Positions 54,385 through 63,662 of a DNA stretch of 64,000 bases are shown here, in pieces. The stretch comes from JAPOXR01 sp965221935 (GTDB lineage Bacteria > Pseudomonadota > Alphaproteobacteria > Rhodobacterales > Rhodobacteraceae). The notes beneath the pieces are model-generated. The model was not told where the DNA came from, made no database searches, and saw nothing but the letters and a program-made list of their open reading frames with translations. Where the stretch lies: contig CBDCSZ010000078.1 of NCBI GenBank assembly GCA_965221935.1, positions 248,001 through 312,000 of the forward strand, read 5' to 3'. The position numbers and the translations under genes are program-made. The first letter of the stretch is position 1. Every line of letters begins with the position of its first letter.

Positions 54385-55350
54385 ATGTTGTTTGGAGCAT
54401 TTTCAAAAACACAGATCAGTATTGCATGTGCGCTATGCGCATCCATTGCATTCTCGCTCAACGATGCGATCATCAAGGCCTTAAGCACCTCTTATCCCCT
54501 TCACCAGGTCGTGCTTGTCCGGGCCGTGGTCGCGCTTGCGCTGACACTGGCGATTTTTGTTCCCGCTGAAGGCGGCTGGAAGGTGCTGCAAACGCGCCGG
54601 CCACTGGCGCATTTCCTGCGCGGCCTGTTTCTCGTCATCGCGAACATGGCGTTTTTTGCTGCAATTGCGGTTATTCCGTTGGCGGAAGTGACGGCAATAT
54701 TCTTTGTTGCGCCATTCCTGATCACGATTTTTTCAGCTCTGTTTTTGGGCGAAGTGGCTGGACGGAGGCGATGGCTGGCGCTTTGTGTCGGAGCCATTGG
54801 CGTGTTGTTGATTGTGCGGCCTGGCGGAACCGGGTTTCAGTGGGCCATGCTGTTGCCGCTGCTCGCCGCGGCCGCCTACGCGGGCGTGCACACGCTGACG
54901 CGCAATTTGGGTTTGGCGGAACACGCCTCGACCATGTCAGTCTACGTGCATTCGACCTTCGTGGTCGTTGCCTTGTTGGCAGGGATTTTTTTGGGAGATG
55001 GCCGGTTTGCCGGTTCTGGAAACCCTTCGCTTGAGTTCATTTTTCGACCGTGGTCACCGATCAAAACTCCCGACTTGCTGATAATGATTGGCGGTGGCGT
55101 GTTGATCGCATGTGCCGGTTACATGATCTCCCAGGCATACAGATTGAGTGAAGCCGGATTGATTGCGCCGTTTGAATATCTCGTGTTGGTGCTGGCTGTG
55201 TTTTGGGGCTATTACTTTTGGGACGAAGTCCCGACCGCGCTGTCGGGCGCCGGCATCATTCTTATTCTGGGAACCGGCCTGTATGTGGCGATCCGTGAAA
55301 CCCGCTCCGATGGCCTGCGGCGTCCGTGGCGGATTTCCGGCCGGCGGTGA
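54385..55350 (+). CDS. EamA/DMT family transporter
   Basis: A 321-aa drug/metabolite transporter with ten predicted helices in two EamA repeats (about residues 10-145 and 155-300). The first repeat contains SIAFSLNDAIIKALSTSYPL and QVVLVRAVVALALTL; the end of the second has SQAYRLSEAGLIAPFEYLVL, with PFEY typical of the family's S-adenosylmethionine/amino-acid exporter-like members. Substrate unknown. It is convergent with the M24 peptidase gene. Confidence 0.9.
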   Translation: MLFGAFSKTQISIACALCASIAFSLNDAIIKALSTSYPLHQVVLVRAVVALALTLAIFVPAEGGWKVLQTRRPLAHFLRGLFLVIANMAFFAAIAVIPLAEVTAIFFVAPFLITIFSALFLGEVAGRRRWLALCVGAIGVLLIVRPGGTGFQWAMLLPLLAAAAYAGVHTLTRNLGLAEHASTMSVYVHSTFVVVALLAGIFLGDGRFAGSGNPSLEFIFRPWSPIKTPDLLIMIGGGVLIACAGYMISQAYRLSEAGLIAPFEYLVLVLAVFWGYYFWDEVPTALSGAGIILILGTGLYVAIRETRSDGLRRPWRISGRR

Positions 55351-55360
55351 CCGGCAAGGC

Positions 55361-56473
55361 CTATCCGACCAGAACAATTTCCCGATCGAACGATGTCAGG
55401 GACTCGCAGCCATCAGCGGTGACCACCACATCGTCCTCTATACGCACGCCGATTTCTCCCGGCGCATAGAGTCCGGGCTCGATCGTGATCACCACGCCTT
55501 CCCTCAGCCGGTGATGGTTGCCAATCATGACCTGCGGCTCTTCATGAACATAGAGTCCGAGCCCGTGGCCGGTGCGATGCACGATCATATCCGCAAACGG
55601 CGAAGACCGCATCGATTCCGTCACCCGGGCATCAACTTCATGTGCCGTCGTGCCGGGCCCGGCGGTTTTCCGGCCCACCGCGTTGGCGTCAAACACCGTG
55701 TTGTAGATCTCACGGTGCCGCTCGGAGACAGTTTCGCAAAAAAAGGTGCGGGTGATGTCGGCGTGGTAGCCGCCGACGCTGGCGCCGAAGTCGAACAGCA
55801 GCGACTGGCCGCGCTCAAGCCGCCTGGTGCCGGGGTGACCGTGTGGATTCGCGGCATTGGCGCCAGCCAGAACGATTGGCTCAAAGGCGAATCCCTCAGC
55901 GCCCTCATCAAGCATGGCCGTCTTCAGCATCGCCTGTATTTTTCTCTCGGTCATGCCGGTCTGGATCGCCGCGGTGACGGCAGCAAGCGCCTTTTCGCTG
56001 ATCGCGATGGCCGCCTTCATCAGATTCACTTCCGCCGCGTCCTTGCACAACCGCATTTCGGCAATGCAGGCTTCAGCGTCCGAGACCTGAGATGATGGGA
56101 AACCGCGCCCGATCGCTTGGTATTCAAACACGCGCATCCGCTGGCCTTCGACGCCAATCCTCAACGGCCCGGCACCGTCTCCCGCCTTGGCGAATGCGTC
56201 GTCGAAGCCATCGCTGTCCTGCCAGTACTGGGTTTCGGCTTCCGGCAATGCGGCATTCCATTTCGGGCGCTCGAGTTCCGGAATCACAGCCCGCATCGAT
56301 CCGTCCGCATGAAAAAACAGGACGGTGGGACGTTCCATCAGGTGCAGATTGACGCCGGTCAGGTAGTAAAGGTTGGCGCCAGGCACAATTGCCGCGGCAT
56401 CCAGACGATGGCTGGCGAGCAATCCCGCCAGCCTGGCGCGCCTTGCTTGATAAAGATTGTTGTCGTTCGGCAT
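55361..56473 (-). CDS. M24 family metallopeptidase (Xaa-Pro aminopeptidase-like)
   Basis: A 370-aa pita-bread-fold peptidase. The N-terminal creatinase-like domain (1-150) is followed by the catalytic domain. The metal ligands are visible: Asp in LLFDFGASVGGYHADITRTF (two Asp), His in HRTGHGLGLYVHEEP, Glu in ITIEPGLYAPGE and Glu in GVRIEDDVVV. All five are present, so an active dipeptidase/aminopeptidase P-type enzyme is likely. Confidence 0.93.
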   Translation of the reverse strand: MPNDNNLYQARRARLAGLLASHRLDAAAIVPGANLYYLTGVNLHLMERPTVLFFHADGSMRAVIPELERPKWNAALPEAETQYWQDSDGFDDAFAKAGDGAGPLRIGVEGQRMRVFEYQAIGRGFPSSQVSDAEACIAEMRLCKDAAEVNLMKAAIAISEKALAAVTAAIQTGMTERKIQAMLKTAMLDEGAEGFAFEPIVLAGANAANPHGHPGTRRLERGQSLLFDFGASVGGYHADITRTFFCETVSERHREIYNTVFDANAVGRKTAGPGTTAHEVDARVTESMRSSPFADMIVHRTGHGLGLYVHEEPQVMIGNHHRLREGVVITIEPGLYAPGEIGVRIEDDVVVTADGCESLTSFDREIVLVG

Positions 56474-56563
56474 CGTTGCGACCTCAGTGACTGCCGGGAG
56501 TGAATGTTTCCGAAGGGTCAGCTTGCGGCTGCGTTTGGGAATTATGCGCTTAACCAGTCCCCG

Positions 56564-57124
56564 TCACGCTTTGGCCATTGTTCCGCGCCGGGGCTTCCGC
56601 AGCGAGTGATCTGGACGCTTTGCCGTTGCGAAGACCGCCTGCGCTATCCGCTCCGGCGGCGCGTCTGTCCCAAGCATCACTTTTGGTGGCCTGCCACGCT
56701 TGCGCTTTGGTTTGGGATCGTCAGCCATCTTAAGTCGCAAAGGAGAAATGATGTCAAAACCATTGTAAATGAAGACAGCCGATTTCAGAAGGTCACGACC
56801 TAACAAAACGATCAAGTTGTGTCCAAACGCCGAAAGGTTTGCTCCCATGCCGGACTCGACATTGATATTGACAGTTGGTCCGACAATTGTTCCAGCGAAT
56901 GTTGGGACCTCCTGATTGGAATGGCTCGCAGGCGCAGTTAGCGCTGAGTCTGCCGTAGGAAGCGCAGCTTGGTGCGCTGCCTTTATGTCGATGCAGGTTG
57001 CAGTCGCCCCCGTATCGATCATAGCCATTCCCGTAACCCCTGCTGGCGGGTTGTCTCCGCGTTCACGATAGGCATTTTGCGCTTCATTCGTCAACGTAAG
57101 TGGTGCCGGGATCAACGGCCCCAA
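56564..57124 (-). CDS. Retropepsin-like aspartic protease with C-terminal AT-hook
   Basis: A protein of about 186 aa with a retroviral-type aspartic protease domain: the catalytic motif is GMAMIDTGATATCIDI (D-T-G-A), and LIVLLGRDLLKSAVFIYNG is the second hydrophobic-Gly-Arg-Asp motif. Such single-domain retropepsins act as dimers. The C-terminus is basic and has KRKRGRPPK, a minor-groove AT-hook, which is unusual. No ATG is in frame upstream; the best start is TTG 57124, three codons after a stop, so the true start or an upstream frameshift is uncertain. It follows a broken DUF5678 gene. Confidence 0.65.
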   Translation of the reverse strand: MGPLIPAPLTLTNEAQNAYRERGDNPPAGVTGMAMIDTGATATCIDIKAAHQAALPTADSALTAPASHSNQEVPTFAGTIVGPTVNINVESGMGANLSAFGHNLIVLLGRDLLKSAVFIYNGFDIISPLRLKMADDPKPKRKRGRPPKVMLGTDAPPERIAQAVFATAKRPDHSLRKPRRGTMAKA

Positions 57125-57189
57125 TCGATGTCATCTATCTGGGCCTTCAACCTTGCCTCCGTTCGGAACTTGACCCTCGATTTTTGAGT

Positions 57190-57453
57190 TCAGGATTGGC
57201 ACGGCAGCCCCAAAGCAAGCGCCGGAACAGTAAATACCGTCGTATCCGCACCCGACAACCTGACGAGAATAGGATCTTTCCCGAATCTGCGGATACCTTC
57301 TCCGACAGCTTGACCCTTTGTAGAAAAGTGACCGACCAGTTCTTGCCCCTAAATGAGAAGGTGCTGGTTTGCGTGTTTGCGAAGGAAGTCGTCTTTGTTC
57401 TTTTCGTAGAACGCAAGTTCCGTCCCGAGCAATGAGGTTTCATTTGTGCTCAT
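57190..57453 (-). pseudogene. DUF5678-like gene with an in-frame amber codon
   Basis: From ATG 57453 (with an AGGGAG site) the frame reads TELAFYEKNKDDFLRKHANQ, then TAG at codon 35 (57349-57351), then GQELVGHFSTKGQAVGEGI and FTVPALALGLP. Both halves match the DUF5678 pattern and are continuous in one frame, so a single codon, probably a lysine AAG, became TAG. In other genomes such a gene is often paired with a retropepsin gene, as here. It is either a recent pseudogene or read through. Confidence 0.75.
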
Positions 57454-57735
57454 GATCGGTCTCCCTTATCCTGCGTCGCATCATTCGTGCGACCAGTTCC
57501 CTTATACTTCAGCCGTATGTGGACGCCCCCAGTGATGTAAGCTGGAAGTTGCACAACGCGTGACATGCGGTCAAGGCGCTGTCGAATGTCCGGCCTCTGG
57601 ATGCGGCATTCATGTGCCGCGAGCCCATTTGGTGTTCGTGAATCGGATTCAAATCGCTGTGGCGGTATGCTTGACAGCCCTGCGGTTTGTACTGGTTCTT
57701 CCGACCCCGTCCCTCTGACCTTTTGCCCTATGCTG
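57454..57735. other. Region without recognisable gene
   Basis: About 280 bp upstream of the DUF5678-like pseudogene. Open frames on the plus strand (57565-57786) look non-coding. It probably holds the promoter for the DUF5678/retropepsin pair and decayed sequence next to the IS110 fragment. Confidence 0.4.
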
Positions 57736-57868
57736 GCTTTCCTCCCAGCCGCAGCAGGCAGAGATCGCGCTGCCCCATCTTGGTGATCCGGCCGAGCCTC
57801 TGCCGTCCCGCGGTCGAATGTTGCAGCGGGTTCAGCCCGACCCGGTCCGCTAAGTCGCGCCCGCCTTT
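57736..57868 (-). pseudogene. IS110-family transposase fragment
   Basis: Minus-strand reading gives LADRVGLNPLQHSTAGRQRL and GRITKMGQRDL, which match the IS110-family C-terminal domain (GLvPrQHSTGGKqrLG.IsKrGqr.L). Only about 45 residues remain, with stops and no ends visible. Dead remnant. Confidence 0.75.
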
Positions 57869-57949
57869 GAAGATCTCCATCGGCGGCGCAGATTGCGGGA
57901 CAGATGAAATGGGCCGTCCGGTTTCGTCAGCGCGGCGGCATATCCAGGG

Positions 57950-58924
57950 TCAACCGTGCCTCTGCAGATATGCGTCCGCCAAATCGGCGGTTCCTGCGGC
58001 AAATCCCGCAGCGAGGTTTTGCGCCTCCGGCGATTCAATGCGGCTTCCGACCCATGCCAGAAGAGCCATTCGCCGCAGCATGACCATACTGTCGATTTCC
58101 CGGATGTCGGCTTCTGACAGGGTCCGCAGGCTTCTATAGCCGGCGAGCCATTCTTCCTTGAATTCCGGAATTCTCGGATCGTCCTCGATGAAGGACACAC
58201 CGGCGGCAAAGTCGTAGCTGAACCAGCTGTAGCCGCAGTCGTCAAAGTCAATCACCCAGGTGTCGTTTTGACTGACGATGAGATTGGCAAGACGCATGTC
58301 GGCGTGAATGAGACCGTAACGGTCCGGGGTCCGCCCGTAGGCGCGGAGCCGCCCGGCAAGTGTGCTCTCAAGCCGCGCCAGCAGCCGGGCGATCTCTTCG
58401 GTCACGTTGGGAGCGTCCTGCCATCGTCCCCAGCGCGCCCGGGCGCCGAACACGGTTTCAAGGTTCCAGTGAAACCGGGTAAATCCCGGAGGCGCCCGCC
58501 ATCGGACAGCGTGGCGGTGCAAAGCCGCGGAGATCTCTCCAAGCCGGCGAAACAAAGGCCGCAGATCGCCCGACTCATCGGGCGCGCAGCCTTCGATGAA
58601 TTCGAACATCACCAGGCGATGCGGCACCGGCAATGCGTCAGATTCCAGCCGCTGGATGCGCCTTCCATCCCGGCCCCGGCGGATTGACGGCACCGGCACA
58701 TCGCCGCTCTCAAGCAGCGCCTCGATCCAGTCCAGTTCGCTGCGAATGCTGTTCTCAGAATGATAATCCGGCCGGTGCGCCCGGAGCACAGCGCGGCAAT
58801 TGCCGGACTGCACAAGATAGGTGCGGTTTTCAGCGACATTCATGAGGCGGGCGGACGCATCCGCCGACAGCGGCCAGAGGTGAAGCGCGTTCTGCACCGC
58901 CTGATCAATCTGGTCAGCTTGCAT
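57950..58924 (-). CDS. Phosphotransferase family kinase (APH/SrkA-like)
   Basis: A 324-aa kinase-fold protein of the aminoglycoside phosphotransferase/homoserine kinase II/SrkA group. The catalytic loop is LIHADMRLANLIVSQ (His-x-Asp-x4-Asn) and the metal-binding motif is WVIDFDDCGYSWFSYD. The ATP-binding N-lobe has AVLRAHRPDYH. The HRLVMFEFIEGCAPDE hinge is typical. Substrate unknown: a protein, sugar or amino alcohol. It stands alone between remnants and IS copy 4. Confidence 0.88.
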   Translation of the reverse strand: MQADQIDQAVQNALHLWPLSADASARLMNVAENRTYLVQSGNCRAVLRAHRPDYHSENSIRSELDWIEALLESGDVPVPSIRRGRDGRRIQRLESDALPVPHRLVMFEFIEGCAPDESGDLRPLFRRLGEISAALHRHAVRWRAPPGFTRFHWNLETVFGARARWGRWQDAPNVTEEIARLLARLESTLAGRLRAYGRTPDRYGLIHADMRLANLIVSQNDTWVIDFDDCGYSWFSYDFAAGVSFIEDDPRIPEFKEEWLAGYRSLRTLSEADIREIDSMVMLRRMALLAWVGSRIESPEAQNLAAGFAAGTADLADAYLQRHG

Positions 58925-59129
58925 CCGGCGGCTTTCTTCTATCCTGCCGCGCTCGCGCGCGGTTCACACAAGGCGCGGGCCGACCATCACCACGTAGGGA
59001 ATCTTCCAATCATTGTCAATGAAACGGTGGCTGAATCAGTAATTCCAATTATGCGTTCACATCGGTTTTTTCTTCATTTTCGGCTGCGTTTCCGGGCGGA
59101 TTTCTACTGTGTTTCGGCGGAAGGGGCGG

Positions 59130-59984
59130 GTGCAGCGAGACTAGCTGCTGAACTTGCGGGTGGAAGTCCCGCCGGCGCAATTCTCAGTTTGGCGTCGTAG
59201 TCATATCCCCACGGGTGTCGGGGTGACCCGGCGTCCGGAAGCGGGGACGTAAAAGCCTCTGTGGGCTGGGAGGACGATGTCCCTCTGGTCCGGTCGGACA
59301 GGGAGGCGAACAACCGGGAGGGCCGTAGCGAAAGCGAACGTCCGTATGAAGCGTCGAAAAAACGCTCCCCGCATGGAATCCGACTTGCGGGGGTATTGGA
59401 GGATGCCAAGGGTCTCCGCTCTGCCCGATGGCCAGTGCCGGTGCGGAAGAACTGAGATGCACGCATCGGATCGCCCGGCGTACAGGTGGCGGCAATCCCG
59501 GAGGGTTCAGTGGTGAAAGTCCGGAAGGTGAGGAGGACAGACAGGATGTTGTGACCCTCGAATGTCAAGGACCGTGTCCATAACCGGAGTACGGGAAAGG
59601 ACGCGGAGTCCTCCTGACTGGCGGATGAGGCCGATTAAGCGGTGATGGACGGAATAACACAACCCGTCCGGAGCGAGGGCCTCTGGGCTCAGGTGGCGAA
59701 GACGGCAGGTCATGCCGGGACTCAGAGCCCGGCGCCGACCGAGGATACCACCCCGGTTGAAAGGGGTGGTGCTGTCGAGCCGAAGGGCGGCGTAAACGCG
59801 GGATGATGCCACGGGTATGGCTGGGTCAGCCTTGAGCGTGGCGGATGTCGCGGAAGGCACCGTAACGAACTCCTGCGGGGGTGCCTGACGCTTGAAGCCG
59901 GACCCGGGAAAACCGGAAGTCCGGAATTTTAGGGGGGACGCTGGAAACGTGACCTATGGTGCGCGCGCCAGTGTCCTACCCGAC
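59130..59984 (+). ncRNA. ORF-less group II intron-like element (855 nt), copy B
   Basis: Same length, same insertion point in the IS and, by eye, the same sequence as copy A at 51778-52632, including the GTGCA start, the CCGAC end, and the domain-VI-like hairpin with bulged A at 59978. The identity suggests that the IS moved, carrying the intron, or that gene conversion has occurred recently. Confidence 0.75.
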
Positions 59985-59999
59985 GGCTGCCGGTTCCGG

Positions 60000-61286
60000 T
60001 TACGGAGGCTTTTCCGGCAGCTCGCCGGTGATGATTGTCCGCATCACGGCGTCCCAGTCGTCGTGCACGACGTAGACGGTCAGGAACTTCAGGTTGTCAA
60101 GAAGCCGGTAGCGGGCGGCGAGCTTTGCCCGGGCCTCCTGCCAGCTTTCGCAGACCAGGTCGCAGGCGCTCTGCATCAGGAACGCGATCAGGTTGAAGGT
60201 CGCCAGCAGGCTGGCCAGGGTTTCCTTGCCGTGCCCGAAGTTGTGCTCGAGATGGTAGCCGTCCTTGAGAGCCTTGAAGGTGTTGTTCTCCACTTTCCAC
60301 CGGGCCCGGGCGCAGTCGGCCAGTTCGGCGACGCTGTCCGGGCCGACCGGGAGGTCGGTGGCGAAGCTGTTGCGGCAGAGCCGCTTTCCGGACGGCGATG
60401 TGATGGTGACTTCGAACCAGTTGACTTCCAGCGCGTCCTTTCCGTCACGGATCGGCAGACCGCTCATCCAGCGGTAGCGCAGCCGGCGCTTTTTCTTTTT
60501 CCGGCCCTCGGTCCGGGTCAGACAGCCGGTCTCAACCCCTTGAATATACTCGTAAAGCGTTGTGTGCGAGCTCGGCTTGCAGGTCAGGATGAAGCTTCCG
60601 CCGGCGGCCAGCACGGCCTCGCAGAGCGGCTGGCGGCAGTAGAGGTCGTCGCCGAGATAAACCGGTCTGAGCCGGGCCAGGCCGGATCCGGTCCGCCGCA
60701 GCCAGCGCTTGGCGGCGTTGATCTCGCAGTCCTGTTTCTCAGCCCCGTCCTGCGGGCGGATGAACTCCGGCGGCAGCGGCAGGAGGCGCGAGGTTCCCGG
60801 GGCGACGATGCTGGCGCCGAGCACGGCGTGGAAGTTCTGTGTCCGCCCGTCCGCCAGTTTCCGCTGCGAGCAGTTCCGGCAGCCGATGCTGCAGGAGGTG
60901 AAATACTCGGTGCCGTCAAGGGCGATCAGCAGCCGCCCGTCAAGCCGGCGCAGCCGGTCAAGGGCGCCCTGGCGGTCCAGCTGGTCGACGGTCCGGGTGA
61001 AGATGGAATCGAAGCGCTCCGGCGGCACGCCGTCGAGCACGCTGCGGATGTGGCTGTCGGTCGGCAGCCGGTCAATGCCGAACAGGGTCCGGGCGTTGGA
61101 CCGGCCCTGGCGGGACTGAAGCTGCGCCTGCGCCGCCAGGAAGGACGGGCACTGCAGGAAGAAGACGGCGAAGGCCGCCATGCCGATGTCGGCCATCTCC
61201 AGGCGGGCGTTGGCGCCGGTCCTGCGGTCCGGGGCGGACGCGCAGAGTTCGCGCATGTCGGCGATGTATCCGGCCAGCGGGGACAT
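60000..61286 (-). CDS. IS4-like DDE transposase, intact copy (428 aa)
   Basis: Only full-length transposase of the family in the window. The N-terminal region is MSPLAGYIADMRELCASAPD and DIGMAAFAVFFLQCPSFLA. The DDE core shows RLLIALDGTEYFTSCSI (Asp), PVYLGDDLYCRQPLCEAV (Asp) and RWKVENNTFKALKDGYHLEH (R-x3-E, IS4-type E box). A CxxC-like CSIGCRNCSQRK may bind zinc. It probably can act on all four copies, whose ends are almost the same. Confidence 0.92.
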   Translation of the reverse strand: MSPLAGYIADMRELCASAPDRRTGANARLEMADIGMAAFAVFFLQCPSFLAAQAQLQSRQGRSNARTLFGIDRLPTDSHIRSVLDGVPPERFDSIFTRTVDQLDRQGALDRLRRLDGRLLIALDGTEYFTSCSIGCRNCSQRKLADGRTQNFHAVLGASIVAPGTSRLLPLPPEFIRPQDGAEKQDCEINAAKRWLRRTGSGLARLRPVYLGDDLYCRQPLCEAVLAAGGSFILTCKPSSHTTLYEYIQGVETGCLTRTEGRKKKKRRLRYRWMSGLPIRDGKDALEVNWFEVTITSPSGKRLCRNSFATDLPVGPDSVAELADCARARWKVENNTFKALKDGYHLEHNFGHGKETLASLLATFNLIAFLMQSACDLVCESWQEARAKLAARYRLLDNLKFLTVYVVHDDWDAVMRTIITGELPEKPP

Positions 61287-61531
61287 GGCGCCGCATTATG
61301 CACATATCGAAAATTTGTACAAATGTAAGCATAAACAACAACTTACCGGTCTTCTCCGCGCCTTTTGCCCAGGAGCCGGCGGCCGGAGCGGCGTCGGCGG
61401 CAGGTGATTCGCCCGCCGCCGGGGAACCGCCGGCACGCAGCCGCCTGCGGCGGAAAAAAATCTCCCCGGGCCAAAAAACCGTTGTGATACAACACGTTAA
61501 AAACTCAAAAATTCAAAATTAGAATTACTGA

Positions 61532-61948
61532 CAGCCTCGCGCAGCGACCACGCGGGGCGTGACGCCGGAACCGGTCTTTGAAATCGAGAGCCGCGAGGGT
61601 CTGCGTGAAGCGATCATCCGCGGGCTCGGCATCGGCGTCATTTCCGAGGCGGAATTCGCGCCGCATCCAGAACTGCGACCGCTATTGGTCACGGATTCCG
61701 AGATGTTCACGCGCGCCTATATCACCTGCCTGAAATCGCGACGCAACCGGCCACTGATCCAGGATTTCCTGCAGCTTGCCGCTACGATCGTAGACGGTTG
61801 GAAGAAGTGGCCGCGCGTCGTCCGTGCCCATTTGGGCTTGGCAACTGCGGCTCGCGTCCAGGCGGATACGCCTTCGTCAATCCGGGCCAGGTCAACGATG
61901 GAGAGCAGGGTTGCCTTCGATCGGCCTTCGGCGGGTGGTCCAGTTTGA
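61532..61948 (+). pseudogene. LysR-family regulator, C-terminal fragment
   Basis: The frame from the edge of IS copy 4 reads TPEPVFEIESREGLREAIIR, GLGIGVISEAEFAPHPELRP and RAYITCLKSRRNRPLIQDFL, the last part of a LysR effector-binding domain. The DNA-binding half is gone; the IS end is the break. After about residue 95 the frame runs into unrelated sequence (next to an IS3 remnant), so the C-terminus is also altered. Not functional. Confidence 0.8.
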
Positions 61949-62470
61949 TCGTTAGTGGATGGCCGGCCTGTGGTCCATCGGCGAAGCTTTCTTGAACGGG
62001 CGGTCGGTTTCCCAAGGCGCTATGTGGCCTGACGGTGTTGTTGTGGCACCGCCATTCTTCGATGATGATCTGGACCTCTTTCAGGGAGCAGAAAATCTCG
62101 CCGTTGAGGAGTTCGTCCCGGAAGCGGGCGTCGAACCTTCTGAGCGATGAACTCCGGGCCGTAACACCTTCGGAATGACGCGCTGACGGAGGCCATGATC
62201 GCCTGCGCAGCCTTCACGAACGCAGCTGGCGGTCGTCCACCACGTCAGTCGAGTTCAGTTCCGATCCACGCGGATCATCAGCGCCTCCTAGGTAAACTCA
62301 TCAATGATATTGAGCGTTTGAAACGCTCGTCCATCATGGGTGCAATCCTGGACGAAGTCGTAGGACCTGACATGGTTCGCCCGCTCCGGTCTGAGCCGGA
62401 CACATGATCCGTCATTGAACCAGAGCCGCCCCTTCTCCGCCTGCTTCTGAGGAACCATGAGCCCTTCTCA
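61870..62470 (-). pseudogene. IS3-family (IS407-type) transposase remnant
   Basis: Minus-strand pieces in order: MVPQKQAEKGRLWFNDGSC, VRLRPERANHVRSYDFVQDC, FQTLNIIDEFT then a TAG, then IRVDR and a frameshift, YGPEFIAQKV (DNGPEF in active relatives), a deletion, and RFRDELLNGEIFCSLKEVQI with WRCHNNTVRPHSALGNRPP. These are the rve integrase motifs of IS3 OrfB. Stop codon, frameshifts and deletion make it dead. Confidence 0.82.
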
Positions 62471-62689
62471 CGCGTCAGAGAGCCTTCCCCCGACAATCTC
62501 GTCAGGTCCTGCTAGTGTCATGATCGGTTTTTGGGATTCCATTTTCCTGTGGCGTATGATTCAACCGCTCCCGGCGAAAGCCGCGCATTTTCAAAGAGGG
62601 CGCAGATCCGGAACGGCAAAGAGCAGGAGACCCCGGATCTTCTTCAGCGAGGAAGACCGGTAGCATCTCGGGAGGATCAGGACCGATCC

Positions 62690-63253
62690 CCACTCGATCC
62701 GCAAGCATGTGCAGAGGGCAACCATAATCTTTCACCACGGTGCCGGCCTCATCCTGTCGCAGACGATGCGGGCCAACCTTTTCTGTCCCAAACCATCGGC
62801 GGCACGCCCTTCAGCCAATCAAACCGGAGGGCAACCGGACCGCACCTGACCGCGCCAAAAGGCTGCTTGATATGATTTTAACCGGACAGGGTGGCTACTT
62901 GCAAAACACTGCTCGGGGAGGAAAACCCGTCCCGGTTTGCCCCTGGATCAATGAAAAAGACGCCGGCAGGGAATGCGGGACAAACCAGCCGTTTCAAGCC
63001 AGAACATTCCGGGGTCCTACACGACCTCGGCCGCGTGGATGCGTGCCGTCGAGGGCTTCTTCGCCGCGCTCTCGAGGCAGCGGCGCAAGCCCGCGTACTT
63101 CAACTCGCTCGGCGAGTGCATCGCGGCGATCGAACTTACATCAAGCACCACGACGCCAATGATGCCCGCGCGTTCCGCTGGAGCAAGCAGCCCGAAGCTC
63201 TCGTGGAGGCATGGAGAATGGGACGCCAGAAACCGCAGGAATCGGCATCGTGA
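62690..63253 (+). pseudogene. IS630-family transposase remnant
   Basis: Near the start SIRKHVQRATIIF resembles the N-terminal SPQKHVWRArIvL part of IS630 transposases (weak). From about 63010, TSAAWMRAVEGFFAALSRQR and KPAYFNSLGECIAAIE match the C-terminal part (TPTsaSWLNaVEGFFaKLtrrr); after a frameshift near 63130 it continues as TYIKHHDANDARAFRWSKQP. The middle with the catalytic Asp residues is missing or scrambled. Confidence 0.7.
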
Positions 63254-63662
63254 AAAAGAATCAAGCCACTGGACGGCGGTATTGAGGTATGGAAGACAAC
63301 GAAAATTCCAATGCACCAGTGCCGAGGGAGCATATCGAGAGCGAGTTTCCCTAACCTGACCTATCCTAGAACGGGTTTGCTGGTGGATATTGCGTGTCAA
63401 ATGCACACAGCCTTACCCGCTGGCCCAGTGAAGCAGCCGGCCAATGCCGGCGGCGGCATCCACCATGATTTCGTCTTCTGATGATGCGTGGCAGGCACCG
63501 AGGGAATGAAAGGCCGGCGGTCCTGTCAGCCTGCTCGTGGCTCACGATGCCAGATCGGTTCAATGGCAATTTGCTTTGATTCAGTCGTTTGGAGTGGTAC
63601 TGAAGAAATATCTGGTCATTTTGACGCCGAAATGAGTCGGCCCAAGATAGAAAGGAACCGTC
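63254..63662. other. Upstream region of the solute-binding protein gene
   Basis: About 410 bp. The last part has a purine-rich AAAGGA ribosome site (63651 region) for the gene at 63663. A minus-strand frame (63366-63773) is open but looks non-coding, and no known domain is seen. Likely promoter region plus decayed IS sequence. Confidence 0.45.

Larger units (their letters stand above)
59037..61530. mobile_element. IS4-like element, copy 4, complete with intron, no target duplication
   Basis: Longest copy (2494 bp, 1639 without the intron), with the CAGTAATTCCAATT/AATTAGAATTACTG ends. Left flank tggctgaat and right flank acagcctcg do not match, in contrast to copy 3. Its right side cuts directly into a LysR gene fragment. 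This suggests it marks a recombination or deletion junction between two IS copies. Confidence 0.92.

Noticed and set aside
57635..57665. Possible tRNA T-loop (gattcaaatc)
   Set aside because: No acceptor, D or anticodon stems could be fitted around it; isolated match.
59892..61328. Plus-strand open frame of 478 codons in IS copy 4 (and similar ones at 29261-30628 and 52540-53883)
   Set aside because: Exact antisense shadow of the transposase, with glycine/alanine/valine-rich composition; it even runs across the intron boundary. The minus-strand protein has the DDE motifs.
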